A model generated the notes under the pieces. That model searched no databases and had not been told where the DNA came from. It saw nothing but the letters and a program-made list of their open reading frames with translations. From the NCBI GenBank assembly GCA_034336665.1, contig JAPFBE010000013.1, positions 19,881,056-19,945,055 of the forward strand: 64,000 nt of DNA. Reading direction: 5' to 3'. The DNA comes from Luscinia megarhynchos (taxonomy: Eukaryota; Chordata; Aves; Passeriformes; Turdidae). This document shows positions 1-11,397 of this stretch, one piece after another. Position 1 is the stretch's first letter. Every line of letters begins with the position of its first letter. The position numbers and the translations under genes were made by a program.

Positions 1-615
1 AAACAATTTCAAATGCTGGTATTTGTAGCTGTTAGTTAGAATAAAACTGTTTAGAAATGTTATTTCCCTATTTATGTTATCGGTAACATATATGGTCATG
101 TACATATATACTGATATTAAAAAAATCAAGCATACCTGCTATTCTGGGATTTTATGCTAAATGACAATGAACATTTATCTTCCAGGAGCAAAACTCAGAT
201 GTGATAAAAATTCATGCTTGTGAGCTCAAAGGACCAAACACAGCTCCTAGCAAAACTCAGAGTCACCTCATATTCTTTCACGTGATCTGTCCCCTTGACT
301 CAGTTTGTGCATGGAGCCTCTGACTGCTCCACCATTGCTGGAATTTTCCCCCACTCCCTGGGCACAAAGATGAGATTGGTCAGTGAGCTTCCTGCCTTTA
401 TTCATGAGCAGCACACATCTCCCAACTCTCTGAGGCCTGCTCTTCCCCCCTCACTTCCTCAGCTGCCAGGTGACTCCTCCCCAGAAGAGCTGGAAGGGTG
501 ACCTGAGCTCGCCAGGTTTAATGAGTTGGGCCATGAATTATGTTCTGGTGCCCCTTTGCTATTTGATGGTTTTGTGTTTGCATAAGGAAGTCTGAAGGGT
601 GCATGGGATACTTAC

Positions 616-733
616 ATGATGGCATCTATTGGTACTCGTTGCCTTTCATAGTTGATGAGATTTTGGATGTTCAACTGCTTTGTAGACAGAGTTACACATT
701 TGAATTTGCGCATGACCTGACTACTCACACTCC
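616..733 (-). CDS. XCL1: XCL1 copy A exon 2 (N-terminus, first Cys, beta-1 region)
   Basis: The acceptor is a pyrimidine-rich run ending in ctag just above 733, and the donor gtaagt follows 616. The exon is 118 nt: two bases, 38 codons, two bases. It encodes SVSSQVMRKFKCVTLST and continues to VPIDAI. There is one cysteine and no N-glycosylation sequon near the N-terminus, unlike copy B. The last 17 codons are identical to copy B, whereas the first 21 carry all 13 base differences. Confidence 0.88.
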
Positions 734-3283
734 CTAGAAGGGAAAAATAGATAAATGAAAAGGTAATAAATATTTTATTGATATTAACCATAACTCCTTA
801 ATAAACTAGGAATTCCAGAAGATATCCAATTGTGGTTAGACCATGAGATTCTTATGATTTCCAGTTGTGGTTAGACGATGAGATTCTTATGATATACAGC
901 TACAATACCAGACATACTAGAGAGCTTAAGCTATTTTTTGTGATACATTCTACCATCTCTAAAGTATTGTCTATCCCCAGGGAGTCACTGCTTCCATAGC
1001 AGTAGAAGCATTTGACATCATTCATAATTAGGCCAGCATCACCTGCAACAACACAGGTGGAGGCAGCATTTAGAACTGGCACTTTATTGGGTGGATTTCC
1101 AGATATTTTTGAATATGAATCAGTATTTCCTCCTATCTCCCAAGTGAAGATAAAGAAAGCAAGGCTACTTCTCTCACATTCAATAGTAGTATTAACAAAA
1201 GTTGTTAACAGAAAGGGAGATATACGTGTCAGAAGAATGAGTGCTTATATCCTCTGGCTATAACTCACATTTCATAGACAGCAGGGTTCTTAATCCTTGC
1301 ATTCCTCTGAACTTTTGATACAATTCAGAGACATGTAGTGGTGATTAAAAAAAAGGATCACAATATTCGTATAAAATTTTCTGGGCAGTTGTTATCTTAC
1401 ATGATGATAACTGAAAATGGGAACTCGTTCAAATGCAATGGAGTATACATTAGTGTTAGTCTCCACTTGCCAGTTTTTGGTTTTCTCCCATTCATGGAAG
1501 ACAGCCTTAAGAAAGAATGCTAGGGGACAAAAAGAACCATGCTCTACTCTGTGGGCTTTTAATAAAGAATTTATAGAGCTTCTGGTTTAAAAAAAAAAAA
1601 AAAATCCAAGAACTGTTCTGGTGCACCTTGCTAAATGTAAAACCTGCTGCACACAGTCTTGCTATCTGTGAGCTGTTCTTTGTTTGAAATAATTGGAATA
1701 GCTGAGACAAACACACATCAGTCTTTGGAGTAGGTGTGGGATAGCCAGTGCACAGGTACGGACAGATCTGCTAATTCCTGAAGGAATAGGAAGGAATATC
1801 TCTTCTGATCTTGCTTTAGTCATGACTAACACAACATAGTACTTTCTTATGATTCATGATACATTTCTTGCTGCCTCGGACTGGTTTCCAGAATGTGGCA
1901 ATACAAGAGGTCAAAGACAGTCAAGTAATCCTTACTAGTCCTGGAAATATTTCCTGTTAGTACATAATCTTCAGGGAATGGATGCAGGGAATAGCAGCAA
2001 AGCTTCTCTAATGCTGGGAACAACCCCCAAGTGTTGTGCATCTATAACTACCATATTTTCCCCAGGTGTATTTGGGTTTTTTAATTATTCTTTCTTGTCC
2101 TTTTCTCTCTCTCTCTTGTAGACGATCTTGGTGTGCTTTTTCAGACTTGGTGATACTTATGGGCAATGGACAATGACCTTGGGAATGGGCAGTCTGTGAT
2201 TTGAAGGCACTGGTGCCAGGGTGAAGAACAGTGTCACCAATGAAAAGAGGAGGATGCAGTGTGATGTAGCTGGAGAGGCAGTGGGTCAGCATAAGGTCTG
2301 TGTAGCTTCATAGACCTGTGAATGCTTAGCAGGTCTCAGTTTGGTTTTGGTGTGCTTTACTGAGGATACCTTTTTTCTGTGTTTCTGAGTGCATATTTGT
2401 GGGTTTGCATGTGCCTTGCATATCTGTGTTTTGTGTGAAATCTACTTGTGATGCAATGATGTGTGTAATGGGTCTCCATGATCCATGGAGCCTTATCCTA
2501 AAGACACCTACCTAACCAGCACTGCATACAAACTTATGTAAAGCATAGCCAATAAACATGGCTCATCTCAGTGTTCATAACTGCTTTGAAAGAAGATATT
2601 GAATTTTATGTTTCAGTGAAAAGAGACAAGATATTGTATAAATCTATTACTCCAATATTAATTTATGGTTCATATTTTCCCTGTCTGTACTAAAAGATTT
2701 GTCCAGAAACAAGACAATGAGCAATATACAATATAGAATGGCAAGAACTTTTTGAAATAGCTGTATTAAAGGGATTAAGGCTATATTAGAGAAAGATCAC
2801 AATTAATACAATAAAAATAGTATAGAAGTTGTCTATCTGAAAAAAGAAAAAAAGTACATCTTATCCAAGCAAGATTTTTCATGATATGTTATTAACCTAT
2901 AATATACATAGGTATGTGGGATCCGTGAGACTAAAAGACATTGTTCCTTCAAGATTTTTTGATGTTGAGAAAGATAACATTGCGCAGAAACCCTTTAAGT
3001 GCCCTCAGGCACAGAATCTTGCCTTGCATTAAAGCAGAAACCAACCACCCTCTAGCAGGACATGAGATGTAATTCTCCATGAAGCTGCATTTCATCTGGA
3101 TTTCATGTGCATTTTATCTTGTAAATCATCTGTCTGTAACTATGAATCCTGCTCAGGAGACCACAGGTGCAACATGGAGTAATTCCTGTCTTGCTTTCGA
3201 GTTGCAAACTTACCTTTGACTGTGTGCAGAGTGAAGATGCCAAGCCAGAAGAGGAGCAGGATTGCTGTGGTGTGGAGCTTCAT
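616..3283 (-). CDS. XCL1: C-class chemokine XCL1-like, copy A (partial; exon 3 outside window)
   Basis: This is a secreted lymphotactin-type chemokine, read on the minus strand. The coding exons in the window are 3283-3214 and 733-616, both with GT-AG borders and matching phases (one base carried over, then two). Together they give a hydrophobic leader, a Gly at the junction, and a 38-codon segment with one cysteine in the context RKFKCVTLST. The usual neighbouring N-terminal cysteine is absent, which is the mark of the XC family; CC and CXC chemokines have two. Known family members are made by activated T and NK cells and signal through XCR1. By alignment with copy B, base 1 lies about 80 bp upstream of exon 3, so exon 3 should fall just left of the window. 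Compared with copy B the leader is identical, while the mature N-terminus differs at 8 residues, all within the first 21 residues of exon 2. I cannot tell whether the full gene is intact. Confidence 0.85.
823..892. repeat. 35-bp direct tandem duplication in copy A intron 1
   Basis: Two adjacent units share the core tccaRttgtggttagac followed by atgagattcttatga. Copy B has only one unit, around 13420-13455, so this is a small copy-A-specific expansion or a copy-B loss. Confidence 0.75.
3214..3283 (-). CDS. XCL1: XCL1 copy A exon 1 (signal peptide)
   Basis: The ATG is the reverse complement of CAT at 3281-3283. The exon encodes 23 residues beginning MKLHTTAILLLFWLG and ending HTVK, plus the first base of a Gly codon. 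A basic start, a run of Ile, Leu, Phe and Trp, and a polar end make a classic secretory leader. The donor gtaagt lies at 3213-3208. The start is supported by the TATA box about 65 bp upstream and by the identical 70-nt exon in copy B. Confidence 0.88.
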
Positions 3284-3345
3284 CGCTGTGGCTTCTGTCT
3301 CAAGGCTGAGCAGAAAGTCTCTACTGTCACCCCCCTTTCTCAGGG

Positions 3346-3351
3346 TTTATA
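3346..3351 (-). promoter_or_regulatory. TATA box of XCL1 copy A
   Basis: The minus strand reads TATAAA (plus TTTATA), about 65 bp upstream of the ATG. This would place the transcription start roughly 30-35 bp before the ATG, giving a short leader as in many chemokine genes. Copy B has TATAAG at the equivalent place. Confidence 0.6.
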
Positions 3352-3417
3352 AGTTGTCATGCAGTGGTCACTTCTTGTCTTAATTGTTACGGTGTCATGG
3401 AGGGCCTGACTGTAAGT

Positions 3418-3423
3418 GGAAAA
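3418..3423 (+). promoter_or_regulatory. Possible NFAT-type core (GGAAAA) upstream of XCL1 copy A
   Basis: GGAAAA lies about 70 bp upstream of the TATA box. The equivalent stretch of copy B reads GGTAAAAA at 15951, so this core is lost or never formed there; copy B has a TTTTCC core nearby at 15909-15914 instead. NFAT control would fit T-cell expression, but the motif is short and this is only a suggestion. Confidence 0.25.
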
Positions 3424-4552
3424 TTTGAGTGGCAGTAAGTTTTTTGGTGGGAGAGAACCACCTCCTTTCCCCCACCAGTCCTTCACTAGCCCCCCTGAGA
3501 AGGCTTTTCCTGCTCAAACCACTGTGGTTACACTTGCTTCTGTGCTGTGAGCTGGGTTTATTTCAAGCTGCAAAAAGTGAGAGCTCTTGTGTTGTAGTGG
3601 AAACGTGTAATAAATGTTCCTGTCATTTCACACTTCAGTTTTGAGACCTTTAGCTGCAGAGACACAGAGTGACATTCAGTGCTACCTTGCTGACCAATGA
3701 ACCACTGGAAAGGGGAACTGTGGGCTAAAGGATGATGGAAACAGGAACACCTTGGGTCTTTGCAAGCAGCTGTGGATGGTTTGTCATGTTAACATGTAGC
3801 TGTGGAGAGGCATCACTACTATTTCCTATGAGCAGTGGCTGTTGCCAGAACTCTTGTGTTTGCTCTGTGACTTGATATGGCCAAAGGTGATGTCACTGTG
3901 CTGGGAGAAGCAAGATTGAACACACCTTGCATACAGATCCAGATCCCGAATGCATCTTGCCAATCAGGCATAACAAAAATGCAATGGTTTCAAAGAGGAA
4001 TAAGAGTTTGTAAAGGGTTGTGTCAGGGTTGCTTTGCATTGGTTTGGATTTTTTTGTGGTGTGGACTTTGTAGTGCAAAGAATGGGGCCCAAGAAAGTAA
4101 CTAGGCAATCAGAGGCACAATTTGTAGAAAACACTCAAATAAATTGATTGCACTTTTATGTAAACATGGTGCTAATAACAGGTCTGTAAGGTTGTTACAA
4201 CTGTGCCTCTGTCAAAAGAGCCTTTTATGCAAACTGTGCCAACCCCATCCCTCAGATTTATTCGTTTTTATTGAATGTGATCTGAATTCAGCATTGCTAC
4301 AAGCCAATTGTTTTGGGCCTGCAACTATTTGTTAGGTCAGTTGTAGACCTCCAGACCACAGATGAAGCAGCACCTGAGCTGGCATCTTCTTCCAGAACCT
4401 CGCAGCAGAAATCTTTTGTGCCCTCTGCAGCTCTGTAGAAAAACCCAGCTGGGCCTGATGTGAGTAGGTAAAAACCAGGCTGCCTGATGCTTGGGCTTTT
4501 AACTGTGGTGTAGAGCAGCAGTCAGTGCAAAGACTGGAGAAATCATGAGTGT

Positions 4553-4680
4553 CCTTGTTTTGGCTGAAATAGAGGTAGTTTTCTTAGTAGGTGGTACCAT
4601 TTTGTGTTCTGGATTGAGCATGAGGATAATGTCAATAACACAGATATTTCAAGTGTTGCTACGTAATGATTACCCAGATT
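4553..4680 (-). mobile_element. Truncated avian ERV LTR fragment at the duplication edge
   Basis: The stretch beginning tgtccttgttttggctgaaatag and running through ataatgtcaataacacagata matches, in reverse complement, the 3-prime end of the LTR at 42048-42602 (its end reads ctcagccaaaaccagca). Only the terminal part is present. A shorter related piece starts at the same relative place in copy B (about 17627), so the insertion predates the duplication. Sequence homology between the two blocks ends inside or just past this fragment. Confidence 0.6.
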
Positions 4681-5041
4681 CAGGGACTTGCTGCTGTGGT
4701 TACATGTCAGCAACTATGAGATTTCCCTTGCTCTTACTTCCAGGCATCTCCTAAACTCATTTCTCCCAGTTTTCCAAATTCTTGATAACCCCAATGTAAA
4801 TTCGTTTGTATGGGTAATGTAGCATGTGGAAGTCAGTTTCCTAAGGTTCTTCAGGCAAATTAAGATTGAACCTTGAACTGCACTCACATATGTGAGTCCT
4901 AGGCTGTACGGGATGGTAAGCTGAGGAAGAGTCTGTAGGTCTTGCAGGTAGAGCACATGCTGTATGGTTTAGTTTTGTATATACATGCATTCCTTGTTCC
5001 TTTTGGTTTTGTTCTTTCATATACTGTGCAAACCAGGGAAA
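4681..5041. other. Unassigned DNA between duplication edge and solo LTR
   Basis: I see no exon, repeat or RNA gene that I can support here. The sequence is AT-rich and has no equivalent in copy B. Confidence 0.4.
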
Positions 5042-5046
5042 CCCAG

Positions 5047-6429
5047 TGTGTTGGTTTCACGTGAAAGGGGGGACGGGTGGAGTTGCCTGAGGGAAAGCAC
5101 CACGAGGCCGGGAATAGGAGGGGCTGTCCCGTCTCTGAGGGCTTCCCCTGTGAGCTGCAGAGACCAATCAGAGAGCTGATTTAGTAGTGGACAGCTCGGG
5201 AAACTAATTAAAAAGTTATTCCGCTTTCACAAATCACATTGGATTAAGTTAACTTGCTCTCTTTTTTGGCTTCCGGCTCCTGGGAGGTGAGGTGGCTCTG
5301 GCCGGGGCCTCTGGCCCGGCTCTGGGCCCGGCCTCAGAGTCCAGCCCCCCACCCCGGCTCAGTGAGGGGGGGCCCGGCCCGGCACCGGCTCTGTGGGGAG
5401 CCCCTGGCCCGGCCGCGGCTCAGCCCTGGCCCTGGTGGCTTTCAGCTCCGCGTGGCCCCCGGCCCTGTGCGGCTTTTTGGCTTGGCTCGGCTTGGCTCGA
5501 CTCTTCACGTGGCATGGCTGAGCGGGGGCATGGGGCAGCCACCAAGGCTTTCCCTTCCCCCTCCCCCGTTCTGAGAAGAGAGGCCCTAGAGGATGCATGT
5601 GGCTCAGAGTTTTTTCAATAACAGCCTGGCCTGGCTTCTTCATGATCTGGATACAGTTTTAACATTTTTAATGCCTGGATAAGATTCTTGATCTCCTGAG
5701 CTCCCCTGAATGAGAAGAAATAAAGCATGGAGTCTACAGAAGTCAGCAGAATGAAGATAAAGTTCCTGATGGGAAGAGATTGAAAAGATGCAACTTATAA
5801 GTAGCTGAAAACCTTTTTTTGGGGGCTAAAGGGACGGTGACTACACTAAAATTACTTTAAACTGTGAAATATACTTGGGGAGGTTTGGGTGCTTGAGAAG
5901 AAGATCTTTTTGCCTTGGGGAAATGGAGCTCTCTGTTTTGGGACTGGAATATGGACAGAGACATTTGATAGAGAAGGCGATGAAGAGAATTTTGTTTTTC
6001 AGCAGCCTGCCTTTAAAAGTAGTACCCCATGTGTGCATCATAACCCATAACACAGCCCTGAAGGGACTGTGTAAATGGGAGGAAATTCATGGTTCTGTAG
6101 GTCCGGGTAGATGCAGACTGTGAAGGTGAAGGCACCCCCTAAGCCTAAACCAAAAAAGGAACTTTTCTTTCTAAAGTGAACTGAAATGATTATTTAAGTA
6201 GATAACTGACTGAAGTGTTCTCTGTATGTTGTTGTTAAGGAATGTGGAATGAAGGAAAGGGGGGGATGCAACAATCTAGGAATCTTATTCTGAATTCTTT
6301 TTTGTGTTATTAATAAATTTCTTCTTATGCCCTTTTAACTTTTGAGCCTGCTTTGTCTCTACTCCTAAATCATATCTCTAAAAGAAATTAAATATATTAA
6401 AATTGGCAAACCCAAGTCACACCATGACA
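5047..6429 (+). mobile_element. Solo LTR of an endogenous retrovirus, 1.38 kb, 5-bp target duplication
   Basis: The element starts TGTGTTGGTTTCACG and ends ACCATGACA, the canonical TG...CA form. It is flanked by CCCAG at 5042-5046 and at 6430-6434. If the final A is counted as target, the duplication could be six bases, ACCCAG. A CCAAT box lies near 5164. A GC-rich block with many CpGs spans about 5275-5580. An AATAAA polyadenylation signal lies at about 6311. I see no coding domain, so this is a solo LTR. Open frames inside it (for example 5254-5574 and 5292-5621) come from the GC-rich block and are not genes. Confidence 0.8.
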
Positions 6430-6434
6430 CCCAG

Positions 6435-9400
6435 GGACATCAATGGCAAGTAGAAAAAGCTGTAACTGAATGCCTGCTAAATGAACTTGCACCACTGAGG
6501 AAGGTGCAATGAAATGAAGCCGAAGTTTCAACCCCAGTCCCTAAAGGACATGCCTGATTCCACACAGGGATGTAATCTTACTAATACTCAAGAGCATTAC
6601 TGAGAAATCCAAGTTAAGTTTGTGCCCAAGCAGTGTAGCAGCCTCATATTTTGCTGGACACTATCTGAAATCACTCCTGAAATGAGATATTCCAACTTTT
6701 CGGTACTTGTCAGCTATGAGATGCAGGATAGTAACTGTGTCATTGGTGGTAAAGAGCAGTTTTCTGCACATTAAGAGGTAAGATGCTCCCCCACTTTTGC
6801 CCACTGGTACAGTATGTACATATGTCCTCTACAGTTTTCAGAGGAAAGTCACCAGCTGTATTGAGCATGAGCTATCTCTGAAAGCTTGGTCCTTCCCATA
6901 GAACCTTCTGTGGGTGTTAGATTTTTCTGAGGTGTTGCTGGGAAGCCTATTGCTTCTTCAGTTTTCCACCATTCTTCAGGTGGGATGGAAAAATTGTCCT
7001 ATGGCAAGTTTTTCCTCTTCTTTATGTTTCTCATTTTCTGTGGCCTCCTGAACTGTTGTTCTGTCCAGTAAAGTCCATGTCTTGGAGAAGAGTTTTGTGG
7101 GCTGCAGTCCCACAGCCTTTTCTGTGGCTATTTGGTGGTCTCTGGTGTATAAGGCTCATTTTTCACATATTCCAGCATGGATACCAGTGGGCATTTCCTC
7201 TGCACTGAGTGCTCAACCTGATCTGTATAAGGTGCACGTAGAGGAGATGTAGAGCCTCCAAAAAGTGTGGGCTGGGGATGCCTTGAGTCTCTCCTTCCAG
7301 GTAGGTGGGCTTTGGAGACCCATGCTGAGGGAGGCTTCTGTCCCTCAGACCATGGAGGGGATGTGGAGCCCTTTATACCACACAGAAAGTGACAGAGTCC
7401 TCAGTATACACAGAAGGGAGGCTGAAGTCCCTTATTTTTGTCACATAAAAAGGATTTTCAAGTTCCTCTTTTAGAGTTTGAAGGGGTGGAAAATAAACCC
7501 AGCATAGATAAGGAGATACCCTTGACCGAGGCTGTGCAAAATCGGGGTAATTGTTTGCTATAGCAGAATTTTGCAGTAATGTTGTGCCAGCAGGTTTGGC
7601 CAGCTATAACTTAGTCTGCTTGCTCAGCAGGACAATGGTCATCACAAATGACTAATGACACACTTGTAGTTAGTGCATTCATAGATCAGGCAGCCCCCGA
7701 CATCAGGAGATATTTTAGGAAACGTGCTAATCTGGCAGGAGCAAGGACAGATGTGGGACTGTTGGTCTCAGCACAGCCCATAAGTATTAAACCAAAAGGA
7801 GGAGTGCCACCCACCATGAGACAGGACACTATTCCCTAGAAAGCCAAGGAGAGCATGCATAAGTATGTAGACTGATACTTAATCCAAGGGATTTTGAAGC
7901 ATTCCATTAGATGAAGAAATTCAACCTTTGTATGCCTTCATTTGGAAAAGATGGCAGCTGACTTGAACACATCTTCCCTAAAGTTTTGCTAAATCCCTGA
8001 CCATTTTTTTAGGAATATAGAGGGTTGTTTTAAAGGGTATGAAATCACCGTGCAAATTGGGTTTTGTGGAGTATGAGCTAGTAAGCAGAATGCTTTTATA
8101 TTAAACATTGCACATTTGTGTGTTGCTCAAATGAAAAGAGTACACCATGCATCTCCATCCAAACTTCAGCTGGGTCATAAGAAAATTAAATATTTAGGCT
8201 TTATTTTGTGAAAACGGCAACAGATAATGGATCTAGAAAGGACAGAGGCCGTAATTACTTTCCCATGTGCAGTAACAAAAAAATTAAAAAAAATGCAGGA
8301 ATGAGTTTTTCTCTCAAGTCATGGGATTTTGTTGGTCACGGATTCCCGTGTTAAGGGAATCAACTAAGTCTCTGACTGAAGCAATGAAGAAATAAATAGA
8401 GCCTATTGCATGGGGCTTAGAGAAAAACCAAGCTATAGAGCTAGAAAAGGAGCTAGGTCTACAGAGTGGATTTGGTAAATCATGATCCTGCCACCTTGAC
8501 AAGGGTTCTTTGGGCTCCTAAAAAGACTTGTGTTCCCAGAACACAAATGTTTTGGAGCAGTGCAATGATATCTGCTTCTCTTTGGAACAGGAACCCCCAT
8601 TTTGAACCTGTGTGGTTTGAAACTGCTCCTAGAGAATGACAGAACACACGGTCTGTGCTGGGGCCAGGCCACACAGCTCTTGCATGGGCTGCAGATCCAG
8701 ATAGATGGGTGCCTGGAGGAGTCATCGTTTTCCCTGCTGGCCTCATGGCAGGGGCAGCAGAAGCCCTGAGAAACCAGATTAAAATCAGTTGGCAGCACTT
8801 CTCCTCTCCTTGATACAGCATATCCCTCTGACATCCTAATGCTCTGTGGTGTCCTGCTGAAGCCTTGGGATATTCTCAGCTTGCAGGAGTTTTGTTAGAG
8901 CACACTGGAGTTCTCATGAAGTCTCCTGAGGACTTGTTTGGCCAGGAGGAATGAACTGGGCCCAGAATCAGGACAAGCTCTTGGGTACTGTGATGCTTCT
9001 ATATTAAATTTTTGTCTGCAGGGGATCACAGTTCTCTTTGTTAGGAGAGATGCTAAAGCTGTAATTACAGTTTTGGGATGGTGCAGCTTTGAGTCATTGT
9101 GCAAATCTGTGTTAGACCATCTTCAGGACAGCTTTGCCAACACTGCCCAGCTAAGCAAATGGCCCTTGGCATTTGTGTCTCCATGCTGAATTATTGAAGA
9201 GTGTTGCTAGAGAACAGAGCTCCTGAATTTCTCAGTGCTCACTGGTTCTCTGTGCATTTGTATTGAAGGAGGAAGCCAGTCCATTTACTTCATAAGCCTT
9301 ATAAATGCTTCCCTTGCTTGGAGATGCTTTGGGTGAAAGATCCCCAGGTGACATAAATGACAGTCCTAGAGGTCTCTTGTACCTCTGGAACTCACAGCAG

Positions 9401-11030
9401 CTCACAGCAAACCCATTTGGTTCTAACATTATTCTTTGATTTACTGCACTCTGCTAAGCAATTGGTAATACACTGAAATGAAGAAAAGCAATGGCTGTCT
9501 TAACTTGCTGTTCTCTCCTTTTCAATTCATCTTAGCATTGATTCCATAAATAAACATGGAGGAGAGGTTTATATACCTCTGGCAAACAGTTGAAATGCGT
9601 ATTTCAAGTAAGACCTGTCTTTGTGCTCAATAAAAAATATCCTATTAATATTGTTAGCTTGGCATCTCCTTCATGCTCATTGTCTGGTTCAAAAGGGGGA
9701 GGAAATTTTTTCCTGATATGAGGTGGGCAAGTGCAGGACACAAGGCAAACACAGATTGAATGTCCTACCTTGAGTTTGACATCCCACCTACTCCACTGTG
9801 AAAAGGATAAGGATTGTGAAGATTGCTTTAGAAATACTATTGACATCTTTACTCTTCCAGCCCTTGTCTGCTTTTGCTGTTCTTCAGCAGCTGGTGACAA
9901 CTGATACTGAAATCAGCCAGAGAAGAAACTTTCTAACACAACTGGAAGTTTTAGAAAGCAGGCTCTTTATTATAGCACTGCACACATTTGGAGGATTTTC
10001 CTCTTATCAAACATGTCATGAAAGTTTACAACAGGATGCTTATTCCACCATGATCATACATATTCATTACAACGTGCTTCCTAGCTAGCTAATATATAAA
10101 CATCACTTTTCCTAGAATTAATTTACATGTCTCCATATGTTATTGGAAGTCCTTTTAAGGTACTGGAGAGTCATCTAAAGGCGTTTCTGGTGTTTGTATT
10201 CACTGGGTGTCCTCAGAATTGTAATGACCTTGCACTGACCTTCTCTTAAGGCATGTGCTGTTGTCTCTTGCTATATAACTTTGTCACAAAACTCACTATG
10301 TTCCTCATCATCATAGGTTCCATCTATGTTTAGCATTCTGTGTGTCTCCTTTTACATTCTTTTACCTAATTTGCTAGTTAGTCTTTAAGGTCTGTTTTGC
10401 AGCTTCAAGGGAACAAAAAATTTCTATTCTCCACGCTGTCTGTCACCACAGAGCCCATTCCCATGTGAAAAGTAATTTGGTTTTATTACCAAATATAGTG
10501 GTATGGAGATGATCTAGACTGAGACGCCTGAAACCTGGTGTTTTCTCCCTACAGAGAGGCTCCAGCCTGGACACCTTCAAAACTAGATCTTCCTCTCAGG
10601 ATTTACTTCATTTCTAACGGGTACCAGCAGAGGAAACAAGAAGGGAAGTTAATTGAGATCCTTGTTACCTGAAGTGTGGCTTAGGAAAGTGCCTTGAGAA
10701 GTTTATGAAGTGCACGGGAAGCTGAGTGTTTGGCGTTTCAGTTCACCCCGGGAGTGATTGTGTAGGGAGGCCATTTTTGAGCCTTAAGTTGGGTCTAGGT
10801 TTTCCAGTGAAGTCCAAAAGTGTTGGCCTGGATAGATGCCCATGAGCTGGCCAGGACCTGGAGATATCCTCTAGCACCTCACACCATCAGAGGGGACAGA
10901 AAGGAGGTGGGTTGGGCTGGTGCATGGGGTCTGCAGTTGTGAGGTCCAGGGTAACACATGGTGAGCAATTGAACATGAATTGTTTGTGTGGTACACTTTG
11001 CTGTTTGCTTAGTTGTAACTGTTTGTTTTC
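6435..11030. other. Unassigned spacer between duplicated blocks
   Basis: This is 4.6 kb of ordinary AT-rich DNA. The longest open frames (8433-8834 and 8480-8821 on the minus strand) overlap each other in different frames and show no recognisable domain or clear splice context. I found no CR1 tail, LTR ends or RNA gene. Confidence 0.4.
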
Positions 11031-11268
11031 TTATCTTAAACCATGATCTTTACCTTTTATGTCTCCAATTCTCCTCTCCATTCTGCCACAAGGGGACAGA
11101 GGAGGAGAGTGAGCAAGTAGCCCTCTCTTGGGTGTTTCATTGGGAGTATTAAATTGGGCACTACCATTCCTAGATGATGTCTGCTTTTCATCTGTTTTCT
11201 TTATAGCAGCCTCCATCCATACCTGATCAGGGCTTAATCAGATCCTGATACCTTTGAGGATAATAAGC
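11031..11268 (-). pseudogene. Orphan XCL1-like exon 3 with TGA at the second cysteine
   Basis: A pyrimidine-rich acceptor (tttctatag) precedes 11268. In the same phase as copy B exon 3 it reads M-L-I-I-L-K-G-I-R-I, then TGA (11240-11238), then LSPDQVWMEAAIKKTDEK. Copy B has ICVSPDQKW at the same place, so the stop replaces the invariant cysteine codon through two adjacent base changes (TGTGTA to TGATTA). After the stop the frame stays open for 68 residues to TAA; the early part of this tail contains TSSRNGSAQFNTPNETP. No exon 1 or 2 was found between it and copy B exon 3, so it is either the remnant of a third gene or a duplicated, possibly alternative, last exon of copy B. A transcript using it would lose the disulfide and the helix. 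Confidence 0.75.
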
Positions 11269-11340
11269 CTATAGAAACAAAGAAAGGAAACCGGGTGGCC
11301 ATCAAATTCCAGTTTTAACCCAAGTCTGCTGTTCTCAGTT

Positions 11341-11397
11341 CTCATGCACAGCATGAGGAAAAATGTGGTAAAACAATATCAAATGCTGGAATTTGTA
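11341..11397. repeat. Fragment of the XCL1 intron 2 unit beside the orphan exon
   Basis: The text gtggtaaaacaatatcaaatgctggaatttgtag corresponds to the sequence at about 12588-12625 (copy B intron 2) and to bases 1-30 (copy A intron 2). Homology stops abruptly near 11397. This shows that the orphan exon 3 was duplicated together with adjoining intron and then cut off from exons 1-2. Confidence 0.7.

Larger units (their letters stand above)
1..4595. repeat. Segmental duplication, copy A block
   Basis: This block aligns by eye with 12595-17660 in the same orientation and order. It carries XCL1 copy A exons 2 and 1, the upstream region, and ends in a reverse-oriented LTR fragment. Identity is uneven. 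About 130-665, 1330-2430, 3130-3300 and 3425-4110 are nearly identical to copy B. About 666-1330, 2440-3000 and 4144-4595 differ by many substitutions and indels. The homology already runs at base 1, so the true left end lies outside the window. Confidence 0.9.

Noticed and set aside
295..501. A 68-codon frame that recurs, with the same protein, at 12896-13102
   Set aside because: It lies in intron 2 of both XCL1 copies on the opposite strand. Its identity follows from the near-identical DNA of this tract, and there is no domain, promoter or splice evidence.
11238..11240. TGA at a cysteine position read as selenocysteine
   Set aside because: Cys-to-UGA exchange is the classic selenocysteine pattern, but I see no SECIS-like element downstream, exons 1-2 are missing for this copy, and a simple inactivating mutation explains it.
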